A stretch of 64,000 nucleotides of DNA from Micromonospora sp. LH3U1 (GTDB taxonomy: Bacteria; Actinomycetota; Actinomycetes; Mycobacteriales; Micromonosporaceae): positions 3,037,501 through 3,101,500 of the forward strand of contig NZ_CP116936.1 in assembly GCF_028475105.1 (NCBI RefSeq). The letters are read 5' to 3'. Shown here in pieces: positions 34,997 to 44,221 of the stretch. The translations under genes were made by a program, and so were the position numbers. The notes under the pieces are model-generated. The model did no database searches and had not been told where the DNA came from. It saw nothing but the letters and a program-made list of their open reading frames with translations. How positions within the stretch are numbered: position 1 is the first letter of the stretch; every line of letters begins with the position of its first letter.

Positions 34997-35536
34997 TCAG
35001 CAGCTGTCGCGTGCCTTGCGCAGAAAGGCCTCCCGCGACACGACCTTCGTCGTGTCCCGTCCGCGCGGCACCAGCACCTCGTCCGGGCCGATCCGCGGGA
35101 AGTCCGCGAGAGTGAAATCGACCGAGATGGCTTTATGGCGGGCTCTTCCGCTGACGCTGTAGGTGACCCCGGGCCGGAGTTCGGTGAGCGGCTCGACGTC
35201 CACGGCCATGCCCGCCTCAGCCGCAGAGATGTCGACGATGTCGTTGACCTCCCAGCCATCGGGCGGCTGTCCGAACAGGGGAACCTCCACGACCTCGCTC
35301 GTGGGTCGGCCGCTGACGCTCCAGGTGAACAGTGGTCGCTCGCTCACGTCGCCCGGGTGGTCGTTCTCGAACACACCGACCCGCGCGGAACTGTCGTCGC
35401 ACGTGACCAACACGCCGACCGGCTGACCGTCCTGGACGGCGAGAGCGACAAGCGGCTCGTCAGGTGGGGAGCAGGCGGCCAGAAGGCTGAGCAGGGGAAG
35501 CGATAGCAGAATCCACGGAAATCGTTTTCTGCGCAT
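34997..35536 (-). CDS. Hypothetical lipoprotein
   Basis: A 179-residue product with a lipoprotein signal (MRRKRFPWILLSLPLLSLL, then AACS) and a predicted beta-rich extracytoplasmic domain. I recognise no family. The ATG at 35536 begins the signal; an in-frame ATG at 35563 is an alternative and neither has a well-spaced ribosome binding site. It is divergent from the L,D-transpeptidase gene, sharing a roughly 180-base intergenic region. Two Cys near residue 46 and at the C terminus could form a disulfide. Confidence 0.7.
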   Translation of the reverse strand: MRRKRFPWILLSLPLLSLLAACSPPDEPLVALAVQDGQPVGVLVTCDDSSARVGVFENDHPGDVSERPLFTWSVSGRPTSEVVEVPLFGQPPDGWEVNDIVDISAAEAGMAVDVEPLTELRPGVTYSVSGRARHKAISVDFTLADFPRIGPDEVLVPRGRDTTKVVSREAFLRKARDSC

Positions 35537-35720
35537 CTCCGCAGCATTCCAAGGCGACATCACACTTCGATGGCCCGAGGGTCACGAAAGGTAGACGGAG
35601 CGGGTGGCCAGTCTCCGACCGGGTGGTGTCTGGGACACCGCGAATTCCGTGAAACAGCGCGCGGCGCCTACCGGCGCGGAGAGAATTGCGGCCACGGAAC
35701 ACGAGAGCGGGGGACGGTTG

Positions 35721-36989
35721 ATGGGGTTGAGACGGCGATTGGCCCTGGTGGCGGTGACCGTAGCCGCGACACCTCTGGTCCTCGGCGGATGTACGGCCGA
35801 GCGGAAGTTCGCCGCGCGGCCCGCCGAGCGGGAGTTGCCATCGCCGGAACTGACCCTCACACCTGCCGACCTGTCCCGTGACGTGCCGGTCAGCGCCGAG
35901 GTCACGACGCTCGTCAAGGGCGGGACGATCACCGCTGTGCGTATCGCCGACGACAAGGGCACGCCGGTCAGGGCGGAGCCACGGGAGGACGGGTCGGCCT
36001 GGGTGCCGACTGCTCCGTTGCAGCCGCAGCGCACCTACACCGCCGAGGTGACCGCCACCGGCGACTCCGGGAGGACCACCACCCGCAGGACGACCTTCAC
36101 CACCATGGCGACATCGACGAAGCCGCAGGTGACCAGCACGTTGTATTTCGCTGGGAAACGGACGTACGGCACGGCCATGCCGGTGACCATCGCATTCGAT
36201 CCGCCCATTGCGAAAGCGGCTCGCGCTGGTGTGCAGCGTCGGTTGTTCGTGACAACAAACCCACCGCAGCCGGGGGTCTGGTCCTGGGTGGACGACGGCA
36301 GTCAGGTCTATTACCGGGCTCCCACCTTCTGGCGGCCGGGCACGACCATCAGCGTCCGGGCCGGACTGCAGGGCCTGCCGATCGGCAGGAACCACGTCGG
36401 TGACGCCGATCGTGCCGCCACGTCCAGGATCGGGCGGCAGGTGGCGCTCGAGGTCGACAACGCCACGAAGCAGATGCGCGTGCTGCGTGACGGCAAGCTG
36501 ATTCGCAGGATCCCGGTCAGCCTTGGCAAGCCGAGCACGCCGACCTCCAGCGGCAAGATGGTGATCATGGAGAAGCATCAGCGCACCACCTTCGACACGC
36601 GCGGCGAGCCGAACGGCGGCTACGTGGTGGATGTCGAGGACGCGCAACGGCTCACCTGGGGCGGCGAGTTCATCCACGGGGCGCCCTGGTCGGTGTCGGA
36701 ACAGGGACACCGCAACGTCTCGCACGGCTGCACGAACGTCTCAGCGGCCGCAGCCGATTGGCTGATGGGCGTCACCCAGGTCGGTGACCTGGTCACCTTC
36801 ACCGGCACCGAGGTCCGGCTGCAGCCGGGCAACGGTTGGACGGCCTGGAACACCAGTTGGAGCGAGTTCGTCAAGGGCAGCGCGCTGCCCGTACCCGCTG
36901 GTCTTCGATCGGCCCCGACCCCGGTGCCGCACGCGGGCGCCGTCGCCAGCCGCTCACCGTCGCCGGTCCCGCCCGCCCCCGGCGGCTGA
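35721..36989 (+). CDS. L,D-transpeptidase lipoprotein
   Basis: A 422-residue cell-wall enzyme. After the lipobox LVLGGC come two Ig-like domains (about residues 45-150 and 150-245) and a YkuD catalytic domain (about 250-375) with HGAPWSVSEQGHRNVSHGCTNVS; the nucleophile is Cys337. This is the architecture of mycobacterial LdtMt2-type enzymes that make 3-3 peptidoglycan cross-links and resist most beta-lactams. The ATG at 35721 follows GGGGGA and begins the signal; an earlier in-frame start at 35604 adds non-signal sequence. A Pro/Ser-rich tail ends the protein. Confidence 0.9.
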   Translation: MGLRRRLALVAVTVAATPLVLGGCTAERKFAARPAERELPSPELTLTPADLSRDVPVSAEVTTLVKGGTITAVRIADDKGTPVRAEPREDGSAWVPTAPLQPQRTYTAEVTATGDSGRTTTRRTTFTTMATSTKPQVTSTLYFAGKRTYGTAMPVTIAFDPPIAKAARAGVQRRLFVTTNPPQPGVWSWVDDGSQVYYRAPTFWRPGTTISVRAGLQGLPIGRNHVGDADRAATSRIGRQVALEVDNATKQMRVLRDGKLIRRIPVSLGKPSTPTSSGKMVIMEKHQRTTFDTRGEPNGGYVVDVEDAQRLTWGGEFIHGAPWSVSEQGHRNVSHGCTNVSAAAADWLMGVTQVGDLVTFTGTEVRLQPGNGWTAWNTSWSEFVKGSALPVPAGLRSAPTPVPHAGAVASRSPSPVPPAPGG

Positions 36990-37045
36990 CCGGCAGATGT
37001 GTGGCGCGCTCATGTCGCTTGCCGCACATCCCTACCCTCCGGGCT

Positions 37046-37498
37046 ATGACGTACGAGCCGATGATGGTGCCCAGCCCGAAAGCCAACCGGACAACTCGTA
37101 CGGTCCTGATCGTCGTCGGCGCGTTGCTCGCGCTGTGCTGCACGATCGCCGTCTGCGTCGGGTTCTGGCTCTACCGCACCGTCCAGGACAACGCCGAGCC
37201 GGCCCGGGCGGCCGCGGTGGCGTACGTGGACGACATGCGGGCCGGCAACTACCCGGCCGCGTACGGCCGCCTGTGCGGCGAGGTGCGCGAAACCATGACG
37301 CAGGAGGATTTCGCCCGGATCCAGGCTGCGCAGCTGAAGATCAGTAGCTACGAGATCACCGGTGTGAACGTCAGCAACTACAACGGCCGGATCACCGCGA
37401 GTGTCACCGTTGAGATGGTCCAGTCGGCCACGGGTGCGCGGTTGACGCAGCGGATGGCGTTGGTCAAGAGGGACGGTGAGTGGCTCGTCTGCCAGTGA
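37046..37498 (+). CDS. Small membrane-anchored protein, DUF4878/NTF2-like
   Basis: A 150-residue protein with a short cytoplasmic N terminus, one helix (about residues 18-42, Cys-containing) and an external domain of about 105 residues. The pattern AAVAYVDDMRAGNYPAAYGRLCGEVR resembles DUF4878/SnoaL-like lumazine-binding folds found in many actinobacterial anchored proteins. Function is unknown. ATG at 37046; the in-frame extension upstream reads through the L,D-transpeptidase gene and is not credible. It is convergent with, and almost touches, the SDR gene. Confidence 0.7.
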   Translation: MTYEPMMVPSPKANRTTRTVLIVVGALLALCCTIAVCVGFWLYRTVQDNAEPARAAAVAYVDDMRAGNYPAAYGRLCGEVRETMTQEDFARIQAAQLKISSYEITGVNVSNYNGRITASVTVEMVQSATGARLTQRMALVKRDGEWLVCQ

Positions 37499-37499
37499 C

Positions 37500-38210
37500 T
37501 CACCGCACCGGTGCGGTTGCGGTGTAGAAGGCGCTCGGGTCGTTGGCCAGGGACGCCTTGACGTAGGCGCTCCACTCGTCGGCGAGGACCTCGATCCGGC
37601 CGGCCTCGATGCCGTCCAGAGCGGCGCGTACGACGTCGGCGGGGTCGACCTTCTCGCCGTCGTAGCCGGCCGACATGTCGGTGTCGGCACTGCCCAGGTG
37701 CAGTCCGGTCACCAGAGTGCCCTGGCCGGCGAGTTCCAACCGGATCCCGTTGGTCAGGCTCCACTCGGCTGCCTTCGCCGCCCCGTAGGCGTTGGCCCCG
37801 TTGTAGGAGAACCACGACAACGCCGACAGGACGTTGAGGATTCCGCCTCCGCCGTTCGCGCCGAGCACCGGAGCGAACGCCCGCACCATGCTCAGGGTTC
37901 CGTAGAAGTGGGTGTCCAGCTCGGACCGGATCTTGCTCAGATCACCGGTGACCAGGTTGGTCCAGGTGGAGATTCCGGCGTTGTTGATCAGCAGGGTGAC
38001 GTCGGACGCGACGGCCGCCGCCTCTTCGACGGATCGCGGGTCGGTGATGTCCAACCGGAGCTTGTCGACGCCGGGGGTGTCGATCTGCTCCGGGTTGCGG
38101 GCCGTGGCGTACACCTTGGCCGCTCCGCGCTCCAACAGTTGCCGGGCGAAGTGTCGGCCGATGCCACGGTTGGCGCCGGTAACCAGAGCGATCGAACCGG
38201 AGATCCGCAT
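37500..38210 (-). CDS. Short-chain dehydrogenase/reductase
   Basis: A 236-residue classical SDR with the nucleotide site TGANRGIG near residue 11, the NNAG motif (LLINNAGIS), a catalytic Ser in VLSALSWF and YGAAK as YxxxK. It probably reduces a carbonyl using NADP(H), given the basic residues after the Gly motif. AGGAGG lies eight bases before the ATG at 38210; the longer frame to 38348 runs across the operator and is rejected. It is divergent from the MerR gene, which very likely controls it. Confidence 0.88.
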   Translation of the reverse strand: MRISGSIALVTGANRGIGRHFARQLLERGAAKVYATARNPEQIDTPGVDKLRLDITDPRSVEEAAAVASDVTLLINNAGISTWTNLVTGDLSKIRSELDTHFYGTLSMVRAFAPVLGANGGGGILNVLSALSWFSYNGANAYGAAKAAEWSLTNGIRLELAGQGTLVTGLHLGSADTDMSAGYDGEKVDPADVVRAALDGIEAGRIEVLADEWSAYVKASLANDPSAFYTATAPVR

Positions 38211-38265
38211 GATTGATTGCCTCCTTGCAGGTTCGGGGACGAGCCGTACGCGAGCTACGTTAAAA

Positions 38266-38283
38266 CCTGACGTATACGTGAGG
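38266..38283. promoter_or_regulatory. Candidate MerR operator between SDR and MerR genes
   Basis: CCTGACGTATACGTGAGG is an 18-bp near-perfect palindrome (one mismatched pair) centred in the 115-base divergent gap. MerR-family factors bind such dyads between promoter elements. The sequence supports the dyad; the binding is inferred. Confidence 0.55.
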
Positions 38284-38325
38284 GACAAGGTCGTGTGACT
38301 GGTGTCACCGGCCGGGGGAGGGTCC

Positions 38326-38709
38326 ATGCGGATCGGTGAACTCGCCACGAAGACCGGGGTGTCGGTGCGAGCCCTGCGCTACTACGAGGAGCAGGGCCTC
38401 CTGAGCGCCGCACGCAGCAGCGGCGGCCAGCGCCACTACCCCGACAGCGCGCTCGACCGGGTGCACCTCATCCAGATGCTGTACGCCGCCGGCCTGTCCA
38501 GCCGGACCATCCTGGACCTGCTGCCCTGCGTCGACGCGAAGGTCAACACACCGCAGTCGCGGGCCATGCTCCGCGCCGAACGCGACCGCATCGATCGGCA
38601 GATCACCCAACTCCTGGAGGCGCGAGACCGGCTCGACGCGGTCATCGCGTTCAGCGAAAGCGCGGCCAGCGGTTGCACCCGGACGGACACCGACGCCCTG
38701 GTGGCGTAG
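38326..38709 (+). CDS. MerR family transcriptional regulator
   Basis: A 127-residue regulator with the MerR winged helix at the N terminus (MRIGELATKTGVSVRALRYYEEQGLL), a dimerisation coiled coil (about 80-112) and a short tail with a single Cys. It lacks the multiple Cys of metal sensors, so a small-molecule ligand is more likely. The ATG at 38326 has GGGGGAGG upstream. It is divergent from the SDR gene and likely controls both through the dyad in between. Confidence 0.88.
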   Translation: MRIGELATKTGVSVRALRYYEEQGLLSAARSSGGQRHYPDSALDRVHLIQMLYAAGLSSRTILDLLPCVDAKVNTPQSRAMLRAERDRIDRQITQLLEARDRLDAVIAFSESAASGCTRTDTDALVA

Positions 38710-38738
38710 CAGGCGTGACGGCGCGTCAGCCCGAACGC

Positions 38739-39833
38739 TCAGATGGGGGCGAGCCCCGGGATGCCGTACTGCTGATCGAGGACCTGCATGGCGGCGCCCG
38801 CGGCGATGACGTCCGCGCCGAGGCTGGACAAGGCAACCGTCGTGGTGAGCCAGTCCGCGCGTCGCGCGTCCGCCCCGACGGCCTCGACAACTGCCGCGAG
38901 ATAGGTCTCCGGGTGCCGTAGGAGATCCGCGCCCGCCAGCACCACGTGGGCGAGGTCGAGTGTCTGGAGCAGGTTGACGACGCCCACTGCCACGACGCGG
39001 GCGGCGCGGGTGATGTCTCCGGCCTGGGCGGCCTGGTTGTGCACGATCTCCAGGCAGCCGTGGCGCCCGCAGACACAGAGGGGCCCGTCCAGGTCGACGA
39101 CCGTGTGCCCGAATTCTCCCGCGTTGGTGTGCGCGCCCCGGTGGGCTGTGCCGCCCAGCCAGAAGCCGCCGCCGATACCGGACTCGACCATGATGAGAGC
39201 CGCGTCGCCGAACGTCGCGCCGTGCCGCCAGGCCTCGGCCGTGATCCCCGCGGTGACGTCCTTGTCGAGGTGGACGGGCAGGTCCAGGTGTTTCTCGGCG
39301 ATCTCGCGCAGCGGTACGTCGTGCCAGTGCCGCAGACCGTGGGCGTCACGGACCAGGCCGTTGGCGTGGTCCAGCGGGCCGATCATCCCGATGCCGACGC
39401 CGGTGAGCCGGCCCCGGAGGTCGGTGATGCCGGGTATCGCGTCGATGCCGGACGCCAGGACGTCGAGGAGTTGCTGCGGGGTGAAGTCGCCGGGCAGTGG
39501 GTTGACCGTCGAGTGGTGCACGGTGCCGGCCAGGTCGACCAGGGTCAGCCGCAGCGTGCGCCGCGCGACGTGGGCGCCGATCGCGTACCGGCTGTCGGGG
39601 ACGAGTTCGTGGACGACTGCGGGCTTGCCGATGCCCGGGCGGCGAACGCCGGCGGGACGGATCAGGCCGTCGGCGGTCAGTCGGGCGATGACCTTGGAAA
39701 CCGCCTGCGGCGTCAGGCCGGTGGCCGCGACCACGGTCGACCGTTCGAACGTCCGGACGGTACGCCCCACCGCCATGACCAGTGCCTGGTTGTAGCCGCG
39801 CAGGAACGTGACGTCCGCAGTGATGCGAGTCAT
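38739..39833 (-). CDS. ROK family regulator with N-terminal HTH
   Basis: A 364-residue ROK protein. Residues 1-80 form a winged helix (TVVAATGLTPQAVSKVIARL); the rest is the sugar-kinase-like fold with VHLDKDVTAG, GIGGGFWLGG and the zinc motif CVCGRHGCLE. Such proteins (XylR/NagC type) usually repress sugar genes and sense sugars or sugar phosphates. The ATG at 39833 is divergent from the MFS gene, and a palindrome lies in the 41-base gap, so control of the transporter is likely. Confidence 0.87.
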   Translation of the reverse strand: MTRITADVTFLRGYNQALVMAVGRTVRTFERSTVVAATGLTPQAVSKVIARLTADGLIRPAGVRRPGIGKPAVVHELVPDSRYAIGAHVARRTLRLTLVDLAGTVHHSTVNPLPGDFTPQQLLDVLASGIDAIPGITDLRGRLTGVGIGMIGPLDHANGLVRDAHGLRHWHDVPLREIAEKHLDLPVHLDKDVTAGITAEAWRHGATFGDAALIMVESGIGGGFWLGGTAHRGAHTNAGEFGHTVVDLDGPLCVCGRHGCLEIVHNQAAQAGDITRAARVVAVGVVNLLQTLDLAHVVLAGADLLRHPETYLAAVVEAVGADARRADWLTTTVALSSLGADVIAAGAAMQVLDQQYGIPGLAPI

Positions 39834-39845
39834 CTCCCCACCCTA

Positions 39846-39866
39846 TTACGCAACGCTGTTGCTAAA
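39846..39866. promoter_or_regulatory. Candidate ROK operator upstream of MFS gene
   Basis: TTACGCAACGCTGTTGCTAAA contains GCAAC-GCT-GTTGC (39850-39862) with weaker outer symmetry (TT..AA). It fills most of the 41-base gap between the divergent ROK regulator and MFS transporter genes and resembles NagC/XylR-type half-site spacing. Confidence 0.5.
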
Positions 39867-39874
39867 TTTTCTCG

Positions 39875-41101
39875 GTGATCGAGATGAGCAGAGGCCGACG
39901 GGTAGCGGCGTTGGTCGCACTGGCGCTGGGTGGCGTCGCCATCGGCCTGACCGAGTTCGTGGCGATGGGCCTGCTGCCCGACATCGCGCGCGGTCTCCTC
40001 CCGCAGGAGTACGCCCAGTCGTCGTCGGGCGCGGTTGCTCGGGCCGGGTGGATGATCACCGCCTACGCGCTCGGCGTGGTCGTGGGCGCGCCCCTCATCG
40101 CCGCGCTGAGTGCGCGCCTGCCCCGTAAGAAGCTCGTGCTCGGGCTGCTCGCGCTCTTCGCCGTCGGCACGGTCGCGTCCGCGATCGCCCCCACCTTCGA
40201 CCTGGTTCTGGTGGCCCGGTTCGCGGCGGCGCTGCCGCACGGCGCGTACTTCGGAGCAGCCGGCCTGCTCGCGGCGACCCTGATGGGTCCCGGTAACGAG
40301 GCCCGCGGTTTCGCCACCGTGCTCAGCGGCCTGACCGTGAGCAACGTGGTCGGCGTACCCCTCATCACACGGCTCGGGCAGACGGCCGGCTGGCGCGTCG
40401 CGTACCTGGTGATCGCCGGCGTCTTCCTACTCACCCTGCTGGCGGTGCTCGCGGTCGTTCCGGAGGTCGCCGCGGCGGTCGACGGCTCGCCGGCCGCCGA
40501 GCTGAAGGCGCTGCGGACCCCGCAGGTCTGGCTTGTCGCCGCGACGGGCGCGGTCGGGTTTGCCGGGTTCTTCGCGGTCAACACCTATATCGCGCCGGTC
40601 ACCACCGACGTCGCCGGCCTCTCGGCCACGATGGTGCCGTGGGCACTGGTCGCGGTGGGCCTCGGCATGACGGTCGGAAATGCCCTGGGCGGTTGGTTCG
40701 CGGACCGCGACCTGCAGCGGAGCATGGTCATCGGCTTCGTCGCGATGACCGTGAGCATTGCCGTCTTCAGCCTCGTCGCGTCGACCAGCGTCGGCTTGTT
40801 CGTGGGCGCGTTCCTGGTCGGCGCGACAAGTCTCTATCTCGGCCCGGTCCTGCAGGCACGCCTGATCACGGTCGCCCCCGGAGCACAGATGATGGGCGCG
40901 GCGCTCAACCAGTCCGCGATGAACATCGCGAACAGCCTGGGCGCGGCCCTGGGCAGCGTCGCCATCGCCGCCGGGCTCGGTTACCTCGCACCGGCCCGGG
41001 TGGGTATCGCCCTGGCGATCGTCGGGCTGGCCCTGGGGATGGTCAGCTTCGCCGTCGGGCGACGCACGCGTGAGCGGGTCCCGGCCACCGTCACGAGCTG
41101 A
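39875..41101 (+). CDS. MFS transporter (AraJ/DHA1-type exporter)
   Basis: A 408-residue, twelve-helix major facilitator with LTEFVAMGLLPDIA in helix 1 and RLPRKKLVLGLL in the loop between helices 2 and 3, typical of DHA1 drug/sugar efflux proteins. It is divergent from the ROK regulator, which hints at a sugar-like inducer or substrate. Starts are GTG 39875 or ATG 39884. Direction and substrate cannot be told from sequence alone. Confidence 0.85.
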   Translation: MIEMSRGRRVAALVALALGGVAIGLTEFVAMGLLPDIARGLLPQEYAQSSSGAVARAGWMITAYALGVVVGAPLIAALSARLPRKKLVLGLLALFAVGTVASAIAPTFDLVLVARFAAALPHGAYFGAAGLLAATLMGPGNEARGFATVLSGLTVSNVVGVPLITRLGQTAGWRVAYLVIAGVFLLTLLAVLAVVPEVAAAVDGSPAAELKALRTPQVWLVAATGAVGFAGFFAVNTYIAPVTTDVAGLSATMVPWALVAVGLGMTVGNALGGWFADRDLQRSMVIGFVAMTVSIAVFSLVASTSVGLFVGAFLVGATSLYLGPVLQARLITVAPGAQMMGAALNQSAMNIANSLGAALGSVAIAAGLGYLAPARVGIALAIVGLALGMVSFAVGRRTRERVPATVTS

Positions 41102-41128
41102 GATGGCCGGGCCGCCCACGGCAGGTGC

Positions 41129-42457
41129 TCAGAAGTCGTCGACGCTGACCGTCACCCGATGGGCGCTCGATCTCCAGTTGGGCACGTTGACCACGTCGTA
41201 CCCGCCGCCGCGTTGACCCACGGTGATCCGCACGAGGCCGAGGTGCGCCGGTGTGGCCGGGATGAACAGGTCCATGCCGGTGATGAAGGTCTGGCTGAAG
41301 AACTCCGGCAACGGCGCGGTCAGATCAGTCACGCCGTCGCTTCCGTCGTCGAACGCGAAGATGGCGATCGTCCTCTTGACCCGGGGGGCGTTCGCCGCGT
41401 TCAGGACATCCCTGCCGTTGATCCAGAGGTTGTCGCCGGCGTCGCCCTGGTCGCCCCACCACTCCTTCTGGCGTTGGATCGTCAGCGCCGTGTGCCGGTC
41501 GCTGGTGTCGACCAGCGCGCCCAGACCCTCGCCCGGCACGCTGGTCGCCAGGCGTACGAACGAATCCGAGCGCAGGAACGGCTGGAAGTAGAAATGGTGC
41601 GTCGCGGCGCCGGAACGCACGATCGCGAACTCGTAGCGGGCCGTGGCGAGCACCGGAAAGGGCCCGAACGAGCCGTCGCCACTCAGGGGCACCCGATGCA
41701 CGGGCCGGTGTGACAACCGACCGCCGGTCAGGGAACTGACCGGGTAGACCTCAAGAGTCGCGTCGGTGACGCCGACGTTGCTCGGGAAGAGCACCGCGCG
41801 ACCGGAGACCCGGGCGGTGCCGAGGAGTTGAGGCACGATCCGCGTCGTGTGGGGCGCGCGACCCTGAAGAAAACGGAAGATCTCGCCGAACGACTCCGGC
41901 GACGACACGGTCTGGGTGTGGGACTGGTCGGTGAAGTGCACGTTGGTCGCGCCGACGATGGCGCGGGCCGGGTCGCCCTCACCCCAGATCGCGAGGGTGG
42001 GCACCCCGCCTGGCGGGGACGACGCGGTGCGTCCGTCCAGGTTGACGTAGTGCGCGACCCGGCCGGCGCGCGCCGGCGAGCTGGTGAGATAGCCCTGCAT
42101 GACGAAGGTGCCCAGGGAATGCGCGAGCAGGTCGACCTTGTCCGTGCCGGTCGCCGCCAGCAGGCGGGAGATCCGTGCGTCGAGCCCCGCGTACACCTGA
42201 GGCAGGATTGCCGCGATGTTCGGTGAGTCGTACTCGTGGGCTTCGATGATGTCGATGGGGTAGCCGTTGCTGGCGAGACGTCTGGCCTGCGACTGGAACT
42301 GCGAGGCTGATCCGGCACTGCCGTGCACGAAGATCACTGGACGGTACGTCGGTGTGGCGGCCGCTTCGGCGGCGCGCGGAACGGGTGCGATGGACAGGCT
42401 GGCCGCGAGGGCGCCCCCGGCCACCACGGAGAGCAGTCTCCGGCGGAACGTGTGCAT
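41129..42457 (-). CDS. Secreted lipase/esterase-like alpha/beta hydrolase
   Basis: A 442-residue exported hydrolase. Signal peptide of about 33 residues, then an alpha/beta-hydrolase domain with oxyanion segment IFVHGSAGS, nucleophile Ser114 in AHSLG, and likely Asp162 and His180. Residues beyond about 200 form a separate beta-rich C-terminal part, recalling the AFL-type lipases that carry a lipid-binding C-domain. Acts outside the cell, probably on esters or lipids. The ATG at 42457 has GGAGG seven bases upstream. Confidence 0.82.
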   Translation of the reverse strand: MHTFRRRLLSVVAGGALAASLSIAPVPRAAEAAATPTYRPVIFVHGSAGSASQFQSQARRLASNGYPIDIIEAHEYDSPNIAAILPQVYAGLDARISRLLAATGTDKVDLLAHSLGTFVMQGYLTSSPARAGRVAHYVNLDGRTASSPPGGVPTLAIWGEGDPARAIVGATNVHFTDQSHTQTVSSPESFGEIFRFLQGRAPHTTRIVPQLLGTARVSGRAVLFPSNVGVTDATLEVYPVSSLTGGRLSHRPVHRVPLSGDGSFGPFPVLATARYEFAIVRSGAATHHFYFQPFLRSDSFVRLATSVPGEGLGALVDTSDRHTALTIQRQKEWWGDQGDAGDNLWINGRDVLNAANAPRVKRTIAIFAFDDGSDGVTDLTAPLPEFFSQTFITGMDLFIPATPAHLGLVRITVGQRGGGYDVVNVPNWRSSAHRVTVSVDDF

Positions 42458-42598
42458 CGGTCCTCCACCTTGATGGACGAAGTATCTGCACTGCTAGCGC
42501 AAGTATCGTGTCAGGGTGAGGCTCAGCGGTCCACACCTCCCTGGCGATCTCGACGAATTCGGGGACCGGCGAGGATCAATGGTGCAGTGGCGCTGCGG

Positions 42599-43984
42599 TC
42601 AGTTGACCTCTTTGGCCAGCAGGTCGCCGACGGCGGCACGGACCGGGTCGGGGTTCGCCCAACTCCAGTTGGGGTGCGCGCGGTTGGTGAGCAGGGCGAG
42701 CACGAGTTTGCGGTTGGGGTCGACCAGGAGCGAGGGGCCGGCGAAGCCGGTGTGGCCGAAGGTCCGGGTGGAGGCCAGCCTGCCCATGAACCAGCTCTGG
42801 TTGAGGACGACCCCGAGGCCGTGGGCCGAGGTCCGGTTGGGCCGCTCGGGGTCGACGGCGGGCTTCCCGGCGTTGTGGTTGGTGAGCATCCGGCGCACGG
42901 TCGCCTCGGCGAGGATCCGCTTGCCCTTGTGGGTGCCCCCGTCGAGGAGCATCTGACCGATCGCCGCGAGCTCGCTGGCGGTCGCGAAGATGCCGGCGTG
43001 ACCGGCGATGCCGCCGAGGTGGTTGGCGACGTCGTCGTGGACGGTGCCACGGAGCAGGCCCCGGGACGAGCGGGCGTCGGTGGCGACGAGGCGGCTGGAC
43101 CTCGCGCCGGTGGACATCCAGGTCCTGGGGTTGAAGCCAGTGTCGCGCAGGCCGAGCGGGCCGGTGAGGTTGCTCCTGAGCGCCTGGTCGAGCCCCTGAC
43201 CGGTGACCTTCTCGACGATCTTGCCGGCGACCATGAGCCCGACGCTGGAATAGCGGAACGTGTTCCCGGGAACGGCGCCGGAGACCAGCCCGGTGGTGAG
43301 TACGGCGTTCCAGCGGGCCGCGTTGTCGGGAAGGCCGGTGACCTTGGCGCCCACAGGAAGACCGCTGGTGTGGGTGAGCAGCATCTCGACGGTGATCCGC
43401 TCCTTGCCCGCTCCGGTGAAGGCCGGCAGGTAGTCGCGGACCGGCGCACCCAGGTCGACGTGCCCCTTGTCGACCTGCTGCAGCAGCAGGATGGCCGTGT
43501 ACACCTTCGTGACCGAGGCGAGGTCGAAGATGGAGTCGGGGCGCATCGCGACACGCTGGCTCGCCGTGAGGAGCTTCGGGCCCGCGCCGTAGCGCAGCGC
43601 CTCCCCGACAGCGATGTGCACCGTCGTCTTCCCATCGACCAGGACGACAGCGACCGCGCCGGGGAAACCCTTGTGCTGAACGGTCTGCGGTGTCGCGGGC
43701 AGATGTCGCCGCAGCAGCGCGGTCACGTCCTGCGCGTAGGGGGCCTGACCGGCTGGCACGGCACCGCCGTTCCCGGGCGCAGTGGCGGTCGGTGCGCCGG
43801 ACGGCGTCCTGATGTTTCCGGCCGAGCCGAATCCCACCCTGTTTCCGGCGGCGTCGGTCGCGGTCACCGCGTCGCCGGGACCGGCCAGACCGGAATCCGC
43901 CGCGCCGTTGTGACCGCATCCGGCGAGCGCGGAGGTGGCGGCGGCCAGGCCGACCCCGAGCAGAGTGCGACGCGCGACGGGCAT
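42599..43984 (-). CDS. Beta-lactamase family serine hydrolase (lipoprotein)
   Basis: A 461-residue lipoprotein (signal with lipobox SALAGC) with a class C beta-lactamase/DD-peptidase-like domain. The SxxK motif is in FDLASVTKVYT, the Tyr motif is YSSVG and the HTG triad-like motif is FGHTGFAG. The N-terminal 80 residues after the lipobox are a Gly/Ala linker. Likely an esterase or D-aminopeptidase at the surface rather than an antibiotic-degrading enzyme. The ATG at 43984 starts the signal; a frame extending to 44074 is less likely. Confidence 0.84.
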   Translation of the reverse strand: MPVARRTLLGVGLAAATSALAGCGHNGAADSGLAGPGDAVTATDAAGNRVGFGSAGNIRTPSGAPTATAPGNGGAVPAGQAPYAQDVTALLRRHLPATPQTVQHKGFPGAVAVVLVDGKTTVHIAVGEALRYGAGPKLLTASQRVAMRPDSIFDLASVTKVYTAILLLQQVDKGHVDLGAPVRDYLPAFTGAGKERITVEMLLTHTSGLPVGAKVTGLPDNAARWNAVLTTGLVSGAVPGNTFRYSSVGLMVAGKIVEKVTGQGLDQALRSNLTGPLGLRDTGFNPRTWMSTGARSSRLVATDARSSRGLLRGTVHDDVANHLGGIAGHAGIFATASELAAIGQMLLDGGTHKGKRILAEATVRRMLTNHNAGKPAVDPERPNRTSAHGLGVVLNQSWFMGRLASTRTFGHTGFAGPSLLVDPNRKLVLALLTNRAHPNWSWANPDPVRAAVGDLLAKEVN

Positions 43985-44221
43985 GCCGGAGATCGTGACA
44001 GGCGGCATCGACGCGCGCCAACCGACCCACCCGCACGCCGGTCGTGTCCACCGCACCGTCCGGCAGGTGGTCACCTAGCGGACACGGTCGGTTGACGTTC
44101 GACGGGTTTGTGCGACGATCGGCGTGCGTCACTCCGAACGACCGCCCACCGGTCTGTCCGCGCCCCGTTCGCTGGCAGACCCGGGGAGGGCACCACCCCT
44201 CGCATCCCTTTGGAGAGCACG

